Assembly (NCBI RefSeq): GCF_010093815.1
Contig: NW_022985559.1
Coordinates: forward strand, 275,770 to 339,769
Length of the DNA stretch: 64,000 nucleotides
Direction of reading: 5' to 3'
Source: Pseudovirgaria hyperparasitica
Lineage: Eukaryota > Ascomycota > Dothideomycetes > Acrospermales > Acrospermaceae
The stretch's first letter is position 1, and every line of letters begins with the position of its first letter. The position numbers and the translations under genes are program-made. The notes beneath the pieces are model-generated. The model saw only the letters and a list, made by a program, of their open reading frames with translations. It did not search any database and was not told where the DNA came from. This document shows positions 21,102 to 32,574 of the stretch, piece by piece.

Positions 21102-22073
21102 ACTTACTATACGTTCCGCCAACGATCTGCAAGACTTCTAGCGTCGTGGAAATTGGCCAGTGATCATTGAACTCAGAACCATGCTTCAGAAGAACTGCCA
21201 CAAGTGGTAGCACCAAAGAACAACGATGTTTCCTCAAACGACCATACCTCCGAATCATAATATATCCTCCCTGGAGATACGAGAGCATCTTATTGCAAGC
21301 GAGCCCCTAGTGCGTGCCTCTTCCTTAGGGCGTTGGAGGCGTGTTGATCGCCCCGGGAATGGCAAGCCAGTCCATGAAGCCATATAGTACCTAGCGCGTA
21401 GGTGGCAGTTAGCGTCATTGGGCACTATACAGTCTGCGACTAGGATCGGAGCAAGATACTGCCATCGGATCGTCGTATACTAGGCTACTGCCAAGTTTTG
21501 CGGAACAGGGTTCGCCCGTCGGGGATACACTGTCAAATCGGAAGGTCCCAGTTTGGGGTCTATAAGGCTCGGAGCATCACTCGAACGTCGGGGTATTCCA
21601 GACTGGTATAGGACATGTGCTATTGGTACACATTAGAGGCCAACATAGGCGTGCTACCAAGTCAAGCACGGATTGGTCAATTATATGAATGGGAGTGAAG
21701 CACGATTAGCAGTGCATCTTTGGCTTCGAGGTCAGAATCATCCCTAAGCTATATGAAATTATTTATTAGCGGATTTGAATCTGGTAAGGGGACGTGGTAT
21801 TCTTATCAGCATACCAAGCCATCATGTATTCAGCGACCGGAGATGGAAGATCTCGCCGCGAAAGTCGTGGCTCCGAATAATCTCTTTCGGATTGGAACCA
21901 CATACTGTTGTCGTATTTTCTCATGGGTATTCCGTGATATCATCGCATACATACATGCTAAGTCTTGTGGCCTTCCTGAAGTCAATGTTCTCGTGCCATC
22001 ACATTAGGTTCCCCACCCTGCGCCACTTTATTTTTTGACGCATTCTGCCGCGCCGATTAGTGGCTTATATTCT
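21102..22073. other. Intergenic stretch, no gene recognised
   Basis: About 970 bp between the element and CSN1. Two overlapping short frames (21720-22007, 21775-22038) have no recognisable features. Nothing else seen. Confidence 0.5.
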
Positions 22074-23856
22074 TCAGCTGAAGATACCTCTTCGACCACC
22101 CCTCCTTGTACCACCCATCTCGCTATCTTCACCCTCCCATGAGGGTGCCGATGCTGTGCCCCCTTGTTGTTTACTGCTCTTAATCTCCAGGCCTGCAGCT
22201 TTCATATTCAACTGTAGTAAACGAAGACGTAGTGTATTTTCATAAGCCTTTGCAGCTTTGATAGCATCCTCTTGTACAGCATGACGGGAATTGGTTTTGG
22301 GAGCGATGAGAAGCTGTGTTATGTTAGTCGTGAGGAGTTTGTAGGAAGGGTAGACGTACCCCCTCCACGAGATCTATGCGAGCTTTGAGGACGCCTTTCT
22401 CAATCATTTCGACAAGTTCAGTCTCAATTTTCCCCTCTCCAGTAGATTGGAACGCATTGGTCATCTCTTCAAGCGTAACGCACTCGAATGGAATGAAGTA
22501 TTGTACTATGCACTTGCTTCTGATCGTGCCGTATAACATGCGCAGTACGGGATTCAGGTAGACATCTAACAGGTAATCGGTCCGGTACGCATCGAGCTGC
22601 TCAAGACATGCGGAGTATTTGCTCGAGCAGAAAAGAGAGATTGCGCGTCGGATGTGAGGTTCTAACTCGAGATATTGACGGAATTCCGGGTTGTTTAGGA
22701 CTTTTTCTCGCAGCTCTTCCCTATCCATGCTTGCTAGCGCACAGAGACCGCCATATACTGCAATGTCATTCTGGGTGAGAACCTCTTTTTGCCATGCAAT
22801 TTGTCCCTGATTCTCAAGGTTGCCGTATGCAAACTTCGTCACCATGAATTCTTTCGCCGCCTGTCGGAAGTTGCCCATTTCCATGCTGCACAGCCCCATC
22901 AGAGCTTTGATGATGGGCTCATGCTCTGTCCTACTGTCGCTCTTCTGGCCCGACGAGTTGGCTTTGATGAGCTGCGACATAACCGACTGCCATTGCTTCT
23001 GCTGAATGCCGACGAGTATCAACCGGAATAACATGTCGACAATGTTGTTTGCGTTTGTGCAGTAGTCTCGCATGCGCTGATATGCTTTCCAGCTTTCCGC
23101 GAGCTCGCCAGTAGAGTAATAGTGCCGACCAAGGTCTTCGTTGCCCATCTGTGTCGCATTGTCAGTCTAAGGACTAGACGCCCGCCGTTCTTTGACCCCT
23201 CGACTTGGATGTAATTACGTACTCGTATGCTCTCTTTGATGAGATTGTTCCGGTACCCTTTCAATTCTTTCTCTAGTCTTTCACTCTCAGCCTTGATAAC
23301 CTTCAACTTGTGATCAACCAGCTTTTGATCTACCTGACCGGCAGGATCGTTTGGTGCAACCTGGCTTAGCGCACTGGTAGCTGTGAGGTATGCCTCCACA
23401 TCTTTTCCGCGTTCAGCTTGCTGGACTGCCAATCGAAGGGCATCTAGAGAGAGGACTGTAGACGTTGTGCCGATGAGCATGAGGCGATCGAACCGAGTAC
23501 GATCTGGTGGCCGTCATCTCTGTCAGCGACAAGTAAAACCTAGCGAAGGGAAAACGCACCATCATAGTGCTGAATATAGGAATCAAGGTCGAACTTTGGT
23601 AAGTCTGCAGGTATGTCAATTCGGGCGCCAAAGGAACATCAAACCCGTACGTAGCTGGCAGAGGAAGCTCACCTCTCACGACCAAGCCTCCGGAAGCCAG
23701 TTTCTCTTGGAAAAAGGGTGAATCCTCGACGTCCACAGCGCTCGTCATACTGGGCTTGGACTTCAGGGCGCTCACTGAGCCTCGAGCATTAGTTTTCTGA
23801 CGTTTGTTGGGAGTTGGACTTTTCCTATGAGCTGGATGTTGCTGCGGAGGGTCCAT
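22074..23856 (-). CDS. csn1: COP9 signalosome subunit 1
   Basis: Subunit of the COP9 signalosome, the complex that removes Nedd8 from cullin-RING ubiquitin ligases and in fungi controls light response, development and secondary metabolism. Five exons reading leftward: 23856-23673, 23604-23560, 23503-23223, 23148-22360 and 22313-22074; 512 residues. The conserved core starts after a short basic tail: LPKFDLDSYIQHYD, then a helical-repeat part (MGNEDLGRHYYSTGEL). The PCI domain follows (about residues 310-430), with YLELEPHIRRAISLF, IVQYFIPFECVTLEEM and the strand KARIDLVEG. The tail is Gly/Arg-rich (GGTRRGGRRG). The related proteasome subunit Rpn7 was considered, but the N-terminal core and the RDYCT segment fit CSN1 better. 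All splice phases agree; the 45-bp second exon is well supported. Confidence 0.9.
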
Positions 23857-24780
23857 CTAGGAGATGATGCAACCTGGCTGTCGACCTTTAGCGAGCGCGC
23901 GGGGCAAGCAGGCTGGACAGTGCGCCGCTACTTCGGGTCTGGGGTTTTCCTGAACGCAAATTATTTACTATGTAATTATTGTGGATGGGTAAGAGATACA
24001 GTTTAGAACTATGCAGGTGAGTTGGAGGGCAATGGCTGAGTAATGGTAAGTGCACTTCACAAACTTGGAATGTGCAAGTGAAAATTGAAACTCCCGAGAT
24101 GCGCGAGCGAACGCTGCCTATGTACTCCAGCTCCTTCACACCGGTCTTGCCTTCAGAGTATTAAAATGCCAATTTCGCCAAACAAATGCTGCCCTGCCAA
24201 ACGCCGTTTGCAGCAGGCAGAAGCCTCATTGGCCGTTGCCCAGTACGCTGTCTAGACAAGACTTCGTGTTGCCCAAACCAAAGACTATACAACAAGGAAG
24301 AACAAAGAAAGCCGACCCATTCACGGTACTATTCAAGTAATTAAGAGCGCGCAGACGCCATCTCCCTCCAAACAATCCTCTACCCATACAGATTCTTGAA
24401 ACTCAACGCATTTGAACTCAAAGAATATACCGTCTGCACAAGGTAGCTCCTTGCAGTAATGTCACCAAGTCGCCTCGTCATCACCTTCTGTCATAGGAGG
24501 AAGGCCGACCCTGTTAGAGTACTCTAAGGAAGAGTCACCTGTCCCACGACAGAAATGATATTGATTTGACGGGAATGTACTCTTGCAGTATGGGATGGCC
24601 GCGGCCTCGGTATGAGTAAGATGTAGTCGCGTCCTAGTGTTCGAGGTTAAAAGTCGTGCTTATAACGGAAATGCATGAATTAGGCGTCTGGCCTAGATCT
24701 CATAGAGTCCAGCCATGGTCTTCCATAAATCAAACAATGCGACAGAGCGCTTCCAGTATTGTACCTGAAATCCAGGGCTC
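23857..24780. other. Spacer holding the CSN1 promoter and YTA7 3' flank
   Basis: 924 bp; no convincing ORF, repeat or RNA gene. Confidence 0.6.
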
Positions 24781-27700
24781 TCACGTGTGCTCGACCAAGT
24801 CCTGGCTAGGAGGAAGTAGCCTTGCCATTTCCTGAATATCTTCAATCACTTCGTTGAAGGCCTCAATAACCTTTTCTGCAATATGAGTACGGTTCCAGTC
24901 GTGTCGGAAGCGCCAGATGGCATCCATGAGATGGGCGTTCACTTGCTCTAACTGCTCCACACTGAGACCAGAGGAGTTCTTCGCGAGGCGATCAAAAACT
25001 TGCTCGAGGTATGGCTCATCAACTACGAGATTTGGCGCCACATCGTTCAGTAACGCATTGATTGCTGTTGGTTGCTGGGGCAGAGAAGTGACCTGAATTG
25101 CTGGAGGCTGGCTCGACTGCGATGGCTGAGAATTCGTCTGTTGACTGGCATGGTGGGGAAATTCTGGGGAAGAGTCAGTGCTCCAGTCACTCATTGACTC
25201 GCTTGTATACGTGCCTTGAGTATCGGGAATTGATGCGACTGAGGGCGGCTGCATCATTGAAAAATCGGGATGATCTCTACTAGGGTTACCATTCGTACTT
25301 TGAGTGTTATTCGAAGTGGAGTAGCGATTCGAGCGATCGGTCCTTTGACCAGACGTGGTCGTTGAGGCGCTATTATGAAGCTGATGTGGTTCAATGCCAA
25401 ATGCCACATGGGTGTGCGCCGAGACCTGTGATTTCTGGGTTTGTGTATTGGCACCGCTCTGTGTGCCATATGCCTGAGTCTGATTGTCATGGTCTTGGCT
25501 ATCGGTCATCGGGGTGTCCTCGTCAGGGTGAGAGTTCACACCTGCACCATTGCCGCCAGCTGTGACACCATTGGAAATACCACTGTATGAGGTCTGGTGG
25601 CGAACTGGTGTGGTTGGTGGCATGACATGTCGGCCAGGAACAGGTACACCCAAGATGATGGGACCCGTTCCATTTGTTGTTTCCGTTCCAACATTAGACA
25701 CGTGCGGTGGCACATTTACAGATCCATTGAATAAAGGCACGCCTGGGCGCGCATGCTTTGTCGCCTTCGCAGCTCGCGCTCTTTCACGTTCATAGACGGC
25801 ATCACACTCAGCTGCTAGGGCAGGCTGTTGCGCAGAGATGGTATCCATATCGACCTCGACATTCGAGAGGAGCTCTTTTGCTTTGATCATCTTTTCGGGA
25901 TGACCAAACGTGACCCAATCCTTTTCCATACGCCTTATGTCATCACGATAATCTCGGGGCCGCTTGTAGTACCCATTCGATAAGCGTTTCTCGATGATGG
26001 TGATATCTAGATTGTAGTAGAATTTGCCTGTCTCGGTCTCGCGGAGACCAGGAACTCCGTGCTTATCGGTACCAAGCTCGTAAGGCCGCAGTTGTCCTTG
26101 CTCCGCTCGTAGTTCTTGAGGAAGGTCTGTCGTGACAACAGTCGGATCTTGCTCATCGTACAAGTACTCTATTACTCTTTCTTCTATGACAGGAAACCTG
26201 AATGATCTGTACTTCTGTTTAATTTGGTCCATGACAGGCTGTATGAACATCTTCAGTCGATTCAGCGTCAGCCGGTCATTCTTTTTCTGTGCCTTGAGCT
26301 CCTCTTTCGTAGGCTCTACAGGGGCCTTTTCTGGTGCGAGCTCTAGTTGCGCGAGTTTACGTTTCTTGCGATTGGTGGGATCAGTAAAATGAGTTGGCGG
26401 AAGTCTGATGAAGCTGATAAGATCGCCAAAGAACTCTTTTCGTGCCGAGTGGTTAGGTCTAGTCAGTTCATACTGATTTCTCCTAGAATAGCCGAACAAA
26501 TCCTTGACCATATGCGCTTTCCTGGCTTCCGATGCTTTGTCGTGGCCCGCCTCTGGGTCCTCAAGCATTCCGAGGAGCAGGACGCTGTCATCAGGTCTTA
26601 GACTTTGGAGCAATGACTTGAATATACTAAGAGCTGCCGGAGGCAATGAATCGTACCAGATATCGACATGTGGAATGTAAATAACACTTGGTTTATGACG
26701 TTTGACCTCTTTGAACAGCTGCGCAACGGCAGCCTCGGGTGATCTTGAAGAATCTTCTAGTAAAGTGGCAAGATCAAAGGATTGGACAAATACTCCCTCG
26801 AGCTTGTTGAGAAGGGCAGAGGAGAGATACTGCTGTCCCATCCCACCAAGCCCGCGTACCAGTAGTCGAGGCCTGAATACGCGAGCTCGTTGGAACTCAG
26901 TCTCCATCATCTCACGTTCGAATCCTTGAGCATCCTCCCGATCATCGTACTCGGCTTCTTCGAGCGCTGTAAGTTTACGTTTGCGAGGTAGTACATCATC
27001 AATCATTCTGGTGAGATCCGTGAAGGGTTCGCGTAGTAGCGGCTCGATTTTCTTAGGAAGCGGTGCCGCGGACGATTGCGCGGATCTTTCAGACGATGGG
27101 ATCATCTTATTTACCGATATCATGAAATCCTTGGCCAGAACCTTGATGGTATTAGGATCCACAATGTACTTCTTGTTGGACTTATATATCTGAGGATAAG
27201 TGCCCTGAATTGCATTGAGAGCAGCTTCTGTGCAGAGAGCCCGGAGATCAGCACCACCATATCCCTTCGTTAGTTCAGCTAGTTGATCCTTGAAAGGGTC
27301 TTTGAGTGGCGGTTCCCAGCCCTTCGTATGTATGTCGATGATGGCTCGGCGCGCTGGTACACCTGGTAGAGGAAAGTAGAATTCACGGTCGAATCGTCCC
27401 GGTCGGCGAAGTGCTGGATCCACAGAGTCGGGCCTGTTAGTGGCTCCAATCACTATTACTTGACCGCGACCGTCCATGCCATCCATCAGAGCTAGGAGGG
27501 TTGCGACAATGGAGGCATGAATCTGCTCTTGCTTGCTCGATCTAACGGGGGCTAAGCCATCAATTTCGTCGAAGAAGATGATACTGGGCTGGTTCTTGCG
27601 TGCTTCTTCGAACAGCAAACGCAATTGGCGTTCGGCCTCACCAACCCATTTGCTCAACGCATCCGCACCTTTGCGCATGTAGAATGTGACCTTCTGTCCA

Positions 27701-29649
27701 CCAGAGCTGACGCTGGAAGCTAACGCACGAGCAAGTAGGGTTTTACCAGTACCAGGAGGACCATGAAATAGCACACCACGGGGTGGAGTGACGTTGAAAT
27801 TCTTGAACAGCTCTGGATAGAGGAGTGGAAGCATGACCATCTCCTTCAATTGGTTAATATGATCGTCGAGACCACCTACACCGTCAAATGTAACAGTTGT
27901 ATCAACCCCGAGTGGATCGCTATCAGCGAGTGCCTTCCGATCGGACACCTTGCCCAGGTTTGCAGGTCCGCCAGATTTTGCTTGAGCTGGATCATTGTTG
28001 TGAAGATTGGGCCTGAAGGCTGAGGTTGGCGTCATGCCCACAGCGCCTCCGACGCTTGGTTTAGCCGTTTGATTCTCATCTTCACTACTATCCGAATCTA
28101 TTCCCCCGACGGCACCGGCACCATCAGCTCCTCCGAATAAAGCACGTGGTCCGTCGTGACCGCCAAAGGGCCCTTGAGTCGAGAACAGCGAACGCCAACC
28201 CGCCCCGCCACCTCCGCCACGGTTTCTGTTGCGCGACGGTGTAGCAGCTGGCGCATTGTCTTCTTCGTCTAGTGCTGCAACTAACTCTGGGCGGTAGATA
28301 CGGTAATCAACTTGCTTGCCACGCGAGCGTAGAGAGGGTTGATCAAACGCGATGTCAGAGACTGGCTGTCGACGGGTGCTGCGGCGAGTGCGAGCTTTGT
28401 CCATGGCAAGCTCTTCTGCCTCCTCCATCAGCTCGTGGCGGTCGAGATCATCGTCCGAGTCACTATTTTGCCGACTACGTTGGGATTTACGCGTAGGATA
28501 CCGGCGAGCTCGTCCGACCGAGTCATCGGATGGGCTTTTGCCTTGGCCTTTCTTTTTCGCATCGTCTGACTCTGATACGTCTTCATCCTCTTTCTCTTCG
28601 TCCCCCACTGGCTCGAAGTCGCTGCTCTCTTCGATTGCCCGCTTCTGGGACTTCCCAGCACTCTCACCTGTGCCTGACTTTCGGGACCGCAACGTGCGCC
28701 CAGGGCGTGAGACTGGACCCTCTTCTTCCTCCTCATCGTCGTCATCATCTGCTGTGGGTTTCATCGCTTCATCACCGTGGACGGACTCAGAGATTTCAGC
28801 CATCTGCACATCGCTTGTGAGAATAGGCATATCAGGCTCCGCTTCAGAATCAGCTTGCAAAGCATTGTCCTCTACTGGGGCGTTCTCTTGGGCATTGCCA
28901 ATAGCGGCTGCTGGGTTGGCCTGGGCCGAGTTGCTCTGTGATTCCTCTTGCGACGCTTCCATGATAGCACTTGGTGGTTTCTTCAGGCCTTTAGTAGCAC
29001 GAGATGGGCGCCGTGGCATGTCCTGAGTTTCGCGGTCAACACTGGAGCCACGTTCGAGAACAATATGTTTGCCAGAATTCGAGAGTGAAACGAGGGGTTG
29101 TTCTGCTTCATGAGACAAGCGACTGCTTCGCCGGCTTCCAGCGGTTTCGGGTCCTGGGGTAGACCGTGATTTGCTCGGAGCTTTGTTGCCTCGCGTTCTT
29201 CTATTATTGGTATTCACCTTCAGCTTGACGATCAAAGTCTGCTTTCCTGGCTTGTCTTGCTTGCCGCGTCGTGGACGGCTAGGCAATTCATCTTCGTCGT
29301 CATCATCTTGATCACTGTCGTCCTCCTCGTCGTCACTATCCTCCTCGTACTTGATCTCTTTCTTTGTAGCTTTGCGAACAGCTCGTCCACGCTCATTTGT
29401 TTCGATTTCTTCTTCCGTTTCTATCGCGGAGCCGAAAGAGTCGTCCATTTCTAGATCGTCTTCGTCATCAACAATATCATCGGAGTCATATGTCCGACGT
29501 CTCTGAGGTCTGCGCGGCTTTGAGCTGGAAGATGAGACTTTTTTGGACCGTTTTTGAGGTCTTGCGGCTCGTTCGTCAAAATCGGAGTCGTTGGGATCAG
29601 AAGCATTCGGATCGAAATCTTCGAGGCGACGCTTTGTCCGGCCCGACAT
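24781..29649 (-). CDS. YTA7: YTA7/ATAD2-type AAA ATPase with bromodomain
   Basis: Nuclear chromatin ATPase that in yeast limits histone H3 occupancy and marks chromatin boundaries. A single uninterrupted frame of 1622 residues, start at 29649. Residues 1-480 are highly charged and disordered, with acidic runs and basic KRSKK-type nuclear signals. AAA domain 1 is active-looking: Walker A GPPGTGKT near residue 630, Walker B IIFFDEIDG near 692, and the arginine-finger region RRPGRFDRE. AAA domain 2 (about 930-1040) is degenerate: its Walker A position reads GLGGMGQQ and the Walker B acidic pair is lost, as usual for this family. A bromodomain-like region follows (about 1128-1250). The Gln/Ser/Thr-rich tail (about 1300-1560) is low complexity. 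A large intronless coding region stands out among intron-bearing neighbours. Confidence 0.93.
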   Translation of the reverse strand: MSGRTKRRLEDFDPNASDPNDSDFDERAARPQKRSKKVSSSSSKPRRPQRRRTYDSDDIVDDEDDLEMDDSFGSAIETEEEIETNERGRAVRKATKKEIKYEEDSDDEEDDSDQDDDDEDELPSRPRRGKQDKPGKQTLIVKLKVNTNNRRTRGNKAPSKSRSTPGPETAGSRRSSRLSHEAEQPLVSLSNSGKHIVLERGSSVDRETQDMPRRPSRATKGLKKPPSAIMEASQEESQSNSAQANPAAAIGNAQENAPVEDNALQADSEAEPDMPILTSDVQMAEISESVHGDEAMKPTADDDDDEEEEEGPVSRPGRTLRSRKSGTGESAGKSQKRAIEESSDFEPVGDEEKEDEDVSESDDAKKKGQGKSPSDDSVGRARRYPTRKSQRSRQNSDSDDDLDRHELMEEAEELAMDKARTRRSTRRQPVSDIAFDQPSLRSRGKQVDYRIYRPELVAALDEEDNAPAATPSRNRNRGGGGGAGWRSLFSTQGPFGGHDGPRALFGGADGAGAVGGIDSDSSEDENQTAKPSVGGAVGMTPTSAFRPNLHNNDPAQAKSGGPANLGKVSDRKALADSDPLGVDTTVTFDGVGGLDDHINQLKEMVMLPLLYPELFKNFNVTPPRGVLFHGPPGTGKTLLARALASSVSSGGQKVTFYMRKGADALSKWVGEAERQLRLLFEEARKNQPSIIFFDEIDGLAPVRSSKQEQIHASIVATLLALMDGMDGRGQVIVIGATNRPDSVDPALRRPGRFDREFYFPLPGVPARRAIIDIHTKGWEPPLKDPFKDQLAELTKGYGGADLRALCTEAALNAIQGTYPQIYKSNKKYIVDPNTIKVLAKDFMISVNKMIPSSERSAQSSAAPLPKKIEPLLREPFTDLTRMIDDVLPRKRKLTALEEAEYDDREDAQGFEREMMETEFQRARVFRPRLLVRGLGGMGQQYLSSALLNKLEGVFVQSFDLATLLEDSSRSPEAAVAQLFKEVKRHKPSVIYIPHVDIWYDSLPPAALSIFKSLLQSLRPDDSVLLLGMLEDPEAGHDKASEARKAHMVKDLFGYSRRNQYELTRPNHSARKEFFGDLISFIRLPPTHFTDPTNRKKRKLAQLELAPEKAPVEPTKEELKAQKKNDRLTLNRLKMFIQPVMDQIKQKYRSFRFPVIEERVIEYLYDEQDPTVVTTDLPQELRAEQGQLRPYELGTDKHGVPGLRETETGKFYYNLDITIIEKRLSNGYYKRPRDYRDDIRRMEKDWVTFGHPEKMIKAKELLSNVEVDMDTISAQQPALAAECDAVYERERARAAKATKHARPGVPLFNGSVNVPPHVSNVGTETTNGTGPIILGVPVPGRHVMPPTTPVRHQTSYSGISNGVTAGGNGAGVNSHPDEDTPMTDSQDHDNQTQAYGTQSGANTQTQKSQVSAHTHVAFGIEPHQLHNSASTTTSGQRTDRSNRYSTSNNTQSTNGNPSRDHPDFSMMQPPSVASIPDTQGTYTSESMSDWSTDSSPEFPHHASQQTNSQPSQSSQPPAIQVTSLPQQPTAINALLNDVAPNLVVDEPYLEQVFDRLAKNSSGLSVEQLEQVNAHLMDAIWRFRHDWNRTHIAEKVIEAFNEVIEDIQEMARLLPPSQDLVEHT

Positions 29650-31031
29650 GGCGCAATTTTAATTATATGAAACAAATTTTGTTCGACCTGCGGCAGACTT
29701 TTAGCAACACCGTAGGCAAGTGGATCTTCGAGTACTGTGCGGTAAATTGGCCGCACAACAGTACACAGAGGTATGATCTTACACTTAAGCCCGGAACAAG
29801 CCTTCAGGAGTACTGAGACCACACATCCAGCTGGCAAAGCGATTACGTCGAATGTGCAGCGTCTTGCTGTAGACTTTAACGCGTGGAGGTTGTGAATGGC
29901 GTATTCAGGCAGAGAAGCTCGTGAGTGACGCGCTTATTGGTACGAACTCTGATCTTATGAATTACCAGCGATAGGCAGAGAGTCGCAAGGATGGCAGTCG
30001 CGACGTTGGCAGAGGATAGGTTAGGAGGTGGACAGGTAGTTGTGAATGTGTAGACCAGTCTCGGGAACTGCTTTGTGGATGCGAGTTAGGTGTTGACCCT
30101 TGGACTCGCAAAGCCAAGGCGCTAAGCCTGTTACAGCCCTTCGTTTGACGCTACACCTCGATCCCCGCATCATTTTAGAAGTATTTGCCATGCTCGCGCG
30201 GAGCATCTATAAGACGTGTATCTGAGCAGTTCATAGCATTATTCTTAAAGTTGAATATATGGCTATCAGAGCGGATGTTTCGAATCGCGAAAACCGCATT
30301 ATATATTTCTACAACTTTGCGCATTTCCCCGGTCCCTGCGCCCGCCCTATACGGCCATCCTTTTTTCGCCATATCTTGTATTCCATTTACTTGACGTCCG
30401 AAGTGATCTGCAGGCACGAGCAGTGGGGTTAAGCTTAAATTTGAGCCGCATGTAAGGCTTGCCGGGGACCACAGGACGATTTCTTCGTGTCCCTAATTAG
30501 CTTTCCACGCGTTGACGCTCAAGCCGGCAAGCGCCATCCCCATGCTTCGGGTGGACTCTCGAGTAACATTCTTTATTAAGTCACTGTCGAAATGACAACT
30601 TGTTGATCTCTGTGAACGTTTGACCATGAGTAGATTTGAATTCGTTAATAAAGTGTGGTCTATACAGGACCAGGTTACAACAGCCAAATACTTTAATGAG
30701 ATCCACATAGGATAGATGATAGCATTGCGAGTAGCAAAATTCTGTTACGATTGGGGCCCGATCCTACCCTGGAATGTAAAGTATCTGGTGTTGCTTATAG
30801 GCTATCGCTAATCGAGTCACGTGACCGAGTGATAGGATAACCATTGCGTTCTCCCCATGTGCTACTATTGCTCATGAAGCAACCCGCAGCAGCTGTTGAG
30901 AAGCACACATATCAATAGTCAGCTGCAATACACGTAACCTCTAATATTTACAAGTTCTGATATATACAAAGCGTCAAGATTGACGACGCAAGACATGCAA
31001 TCCCTGAAAAAGCATATATACCTGGTATGGC
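29650..31031. other. Intergenic stretch, no gene recognised
   Basis: About 1.4 kb with the YTA7 promoter at its left end. Only short, featureless open frames. Confidence 0.55.
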
Positions 31032-32282
31032 TCAAGGGTCTTTCGCTGATTTGAACTCTTTCGACCAATCTCTGGCAACGATACGGTCCAAAACTTCATC
31101 ACGAAATTAGCAAAGGTTCTGCAAACGTGCACTTGTGAGCTTACCTTTCCCCTCCTCTGCACACCACCCCCGAGCATCAAGCTTCCCAATGGTTTTTCCA
31201 TTCTTCATGGTATCAATCATACCGTCTCTCATAACGGCAACACTCATACTGACAAAGATGTTCCACGAGACTCGTGCAAGCTTCGCATACGAGCGCTGGA
31301 AGGGATTCAAAAGCTGGATGGCCTGGTCCTGTGCCTTTTGTACTTTTAGGCGATGGGATGATCGAGCGGCGATGCTATGGACAGGTTCTGACAAGGAGAG
31401 CTCTGGTAAGCGAATGATTCGCGTGTGCGTCTTGCGTCGGAAGATCAGATGAGACATAACTCTGGCCTGCAGTACCAGTTCATTGCCACTTCTGACCAAT
31501 GTGATATTTTTGATCATATTTGCAGGCGCAAACATAACCACATAGCCTAGAGCCGCTATCGCAGCTCCAACAACAGCAATGTATGTATTCTTTGCCCATC
31601 CTGGAACCTCAGATGCGATAATTTCCGGTATGAGCATAGCCACGCCCCCCATAAAGGTCAATAGGGTGAAACCAATTAACACACAAGCACCAATGAGGCC
31701 TCCTTGATTCGGGGCTTCGTAAAGCAGAGGTTTCTTTTGTATCATCAAGTCTATGAGAAGACGCTCTATACCTCGCACTGGTGCTACTATCGACGGTGAA
31801 CTCTTTGCAGGTGGACTTTGCGTGATACTCGGCAGTTTCTCAACGTTTTGTGACTTTAACACAGCAGTGTCAATCGACATGGCATCGCTAGTCGAATAAG
31901 GCAGATCTGGTATTGCTGCTGCTGCTGCCTCTTCCGCAAGCGGTTTCGAGGTGGGCTCTAATTTGAGTATTTCTCTGGATCTTTCCGTCTCATGTATCCT
32001 AGGACTAGCAGCGCTTGGGACCTTCCTTGACTGTTCCCATATGCTTGGGTTGTGCTTTAAAGGGCTATCCTTTGCAGTTGTTTGAGCTGAGAGTTGTTTC
32101 GCATTGTATTTTTCCCGCCGTGCAACATCTTTACGAGCTCTAAAGGCAGCCGATGCGTAGAAACGAGCAGCAGCAGCTTTCCGTGTGAAGGAGACAGAGC
32201 GAAGACTGCATGGCGGAACTAACGGCGCCGTTTGCGAGCACCTGAATATGGTGTGTCGAAATAGTGACGACGGTGCGGACAT
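31032..32282 (-). CDS. Predicted mitochondrial membrane protein (TMEM223/TMEM70-like)
   Basis: Two exons reading leftward, 32282-31145 and 31093-31032, encode 399 residues. The first 50 residues are rich in Arg, Ser and Ala and lack acids (FTRKAAAARFYASAAF), as in a mitochondrial presequence. Residues about 60-190 are polar and probably unstructured. Two hydrophobic segments follow (GLIGACVLIGFTLLTFMGG and TYIAVVGAAIAALGYVVMF), with a basic matrix-facing or intermembrane tail. The two-helix arrangement after a presequence resembles the TMEM223/TMEM70/TMEM186 group of assembly factors, but I cannot place it in one. The second exon restores LDRIVARDW, a plausible conserved C-terminus, which supports the intron at 31094-31144. 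Divergent to the PDX1 gene, 292 bp apart, so both mitochondrial genes may share a promoter. Confidence 0.7.
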
Positions 32283-32574
32283 CCTATAACATGTCAACTC
32301 ATCGTTCTTCTTTTTTCAAGACTAGGTATGGACTGACATGCACACTCTGTGCCCAGGACGCACCTCTGTCCGATTCCTGCGACGCGTCTCGCACCCCGAT
32401 GGTCGCAGACCTGAGTTGTAATTCTGCTTTAAGATGGACCCTGGTACGTAGCTCCGGCTTGGCATATGAAACTTCGGGATCCATGCAACATCCCAACAAG
32501 ATTATTGACAACTCACGCACCTACGACGTCCTTCGAGCCACCGTGCTCGCGAATTCACGCTCCTCTAGTTTGCT
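32283..32574. promoter_or_regulatory. Divergent promoter of two mitochondrial-protein genes
   Basis: 292 bp between the start codons of the membrane-protein gene and PDX1; must serve both. No specific element recognised. Confidence 0.5.

Noticed and set aside
28352-29026. 224-codon Ser-rich frame on the plus strand inside YTA7
   Set aside because: Antisense shadow of acidic/basic coding sequence.
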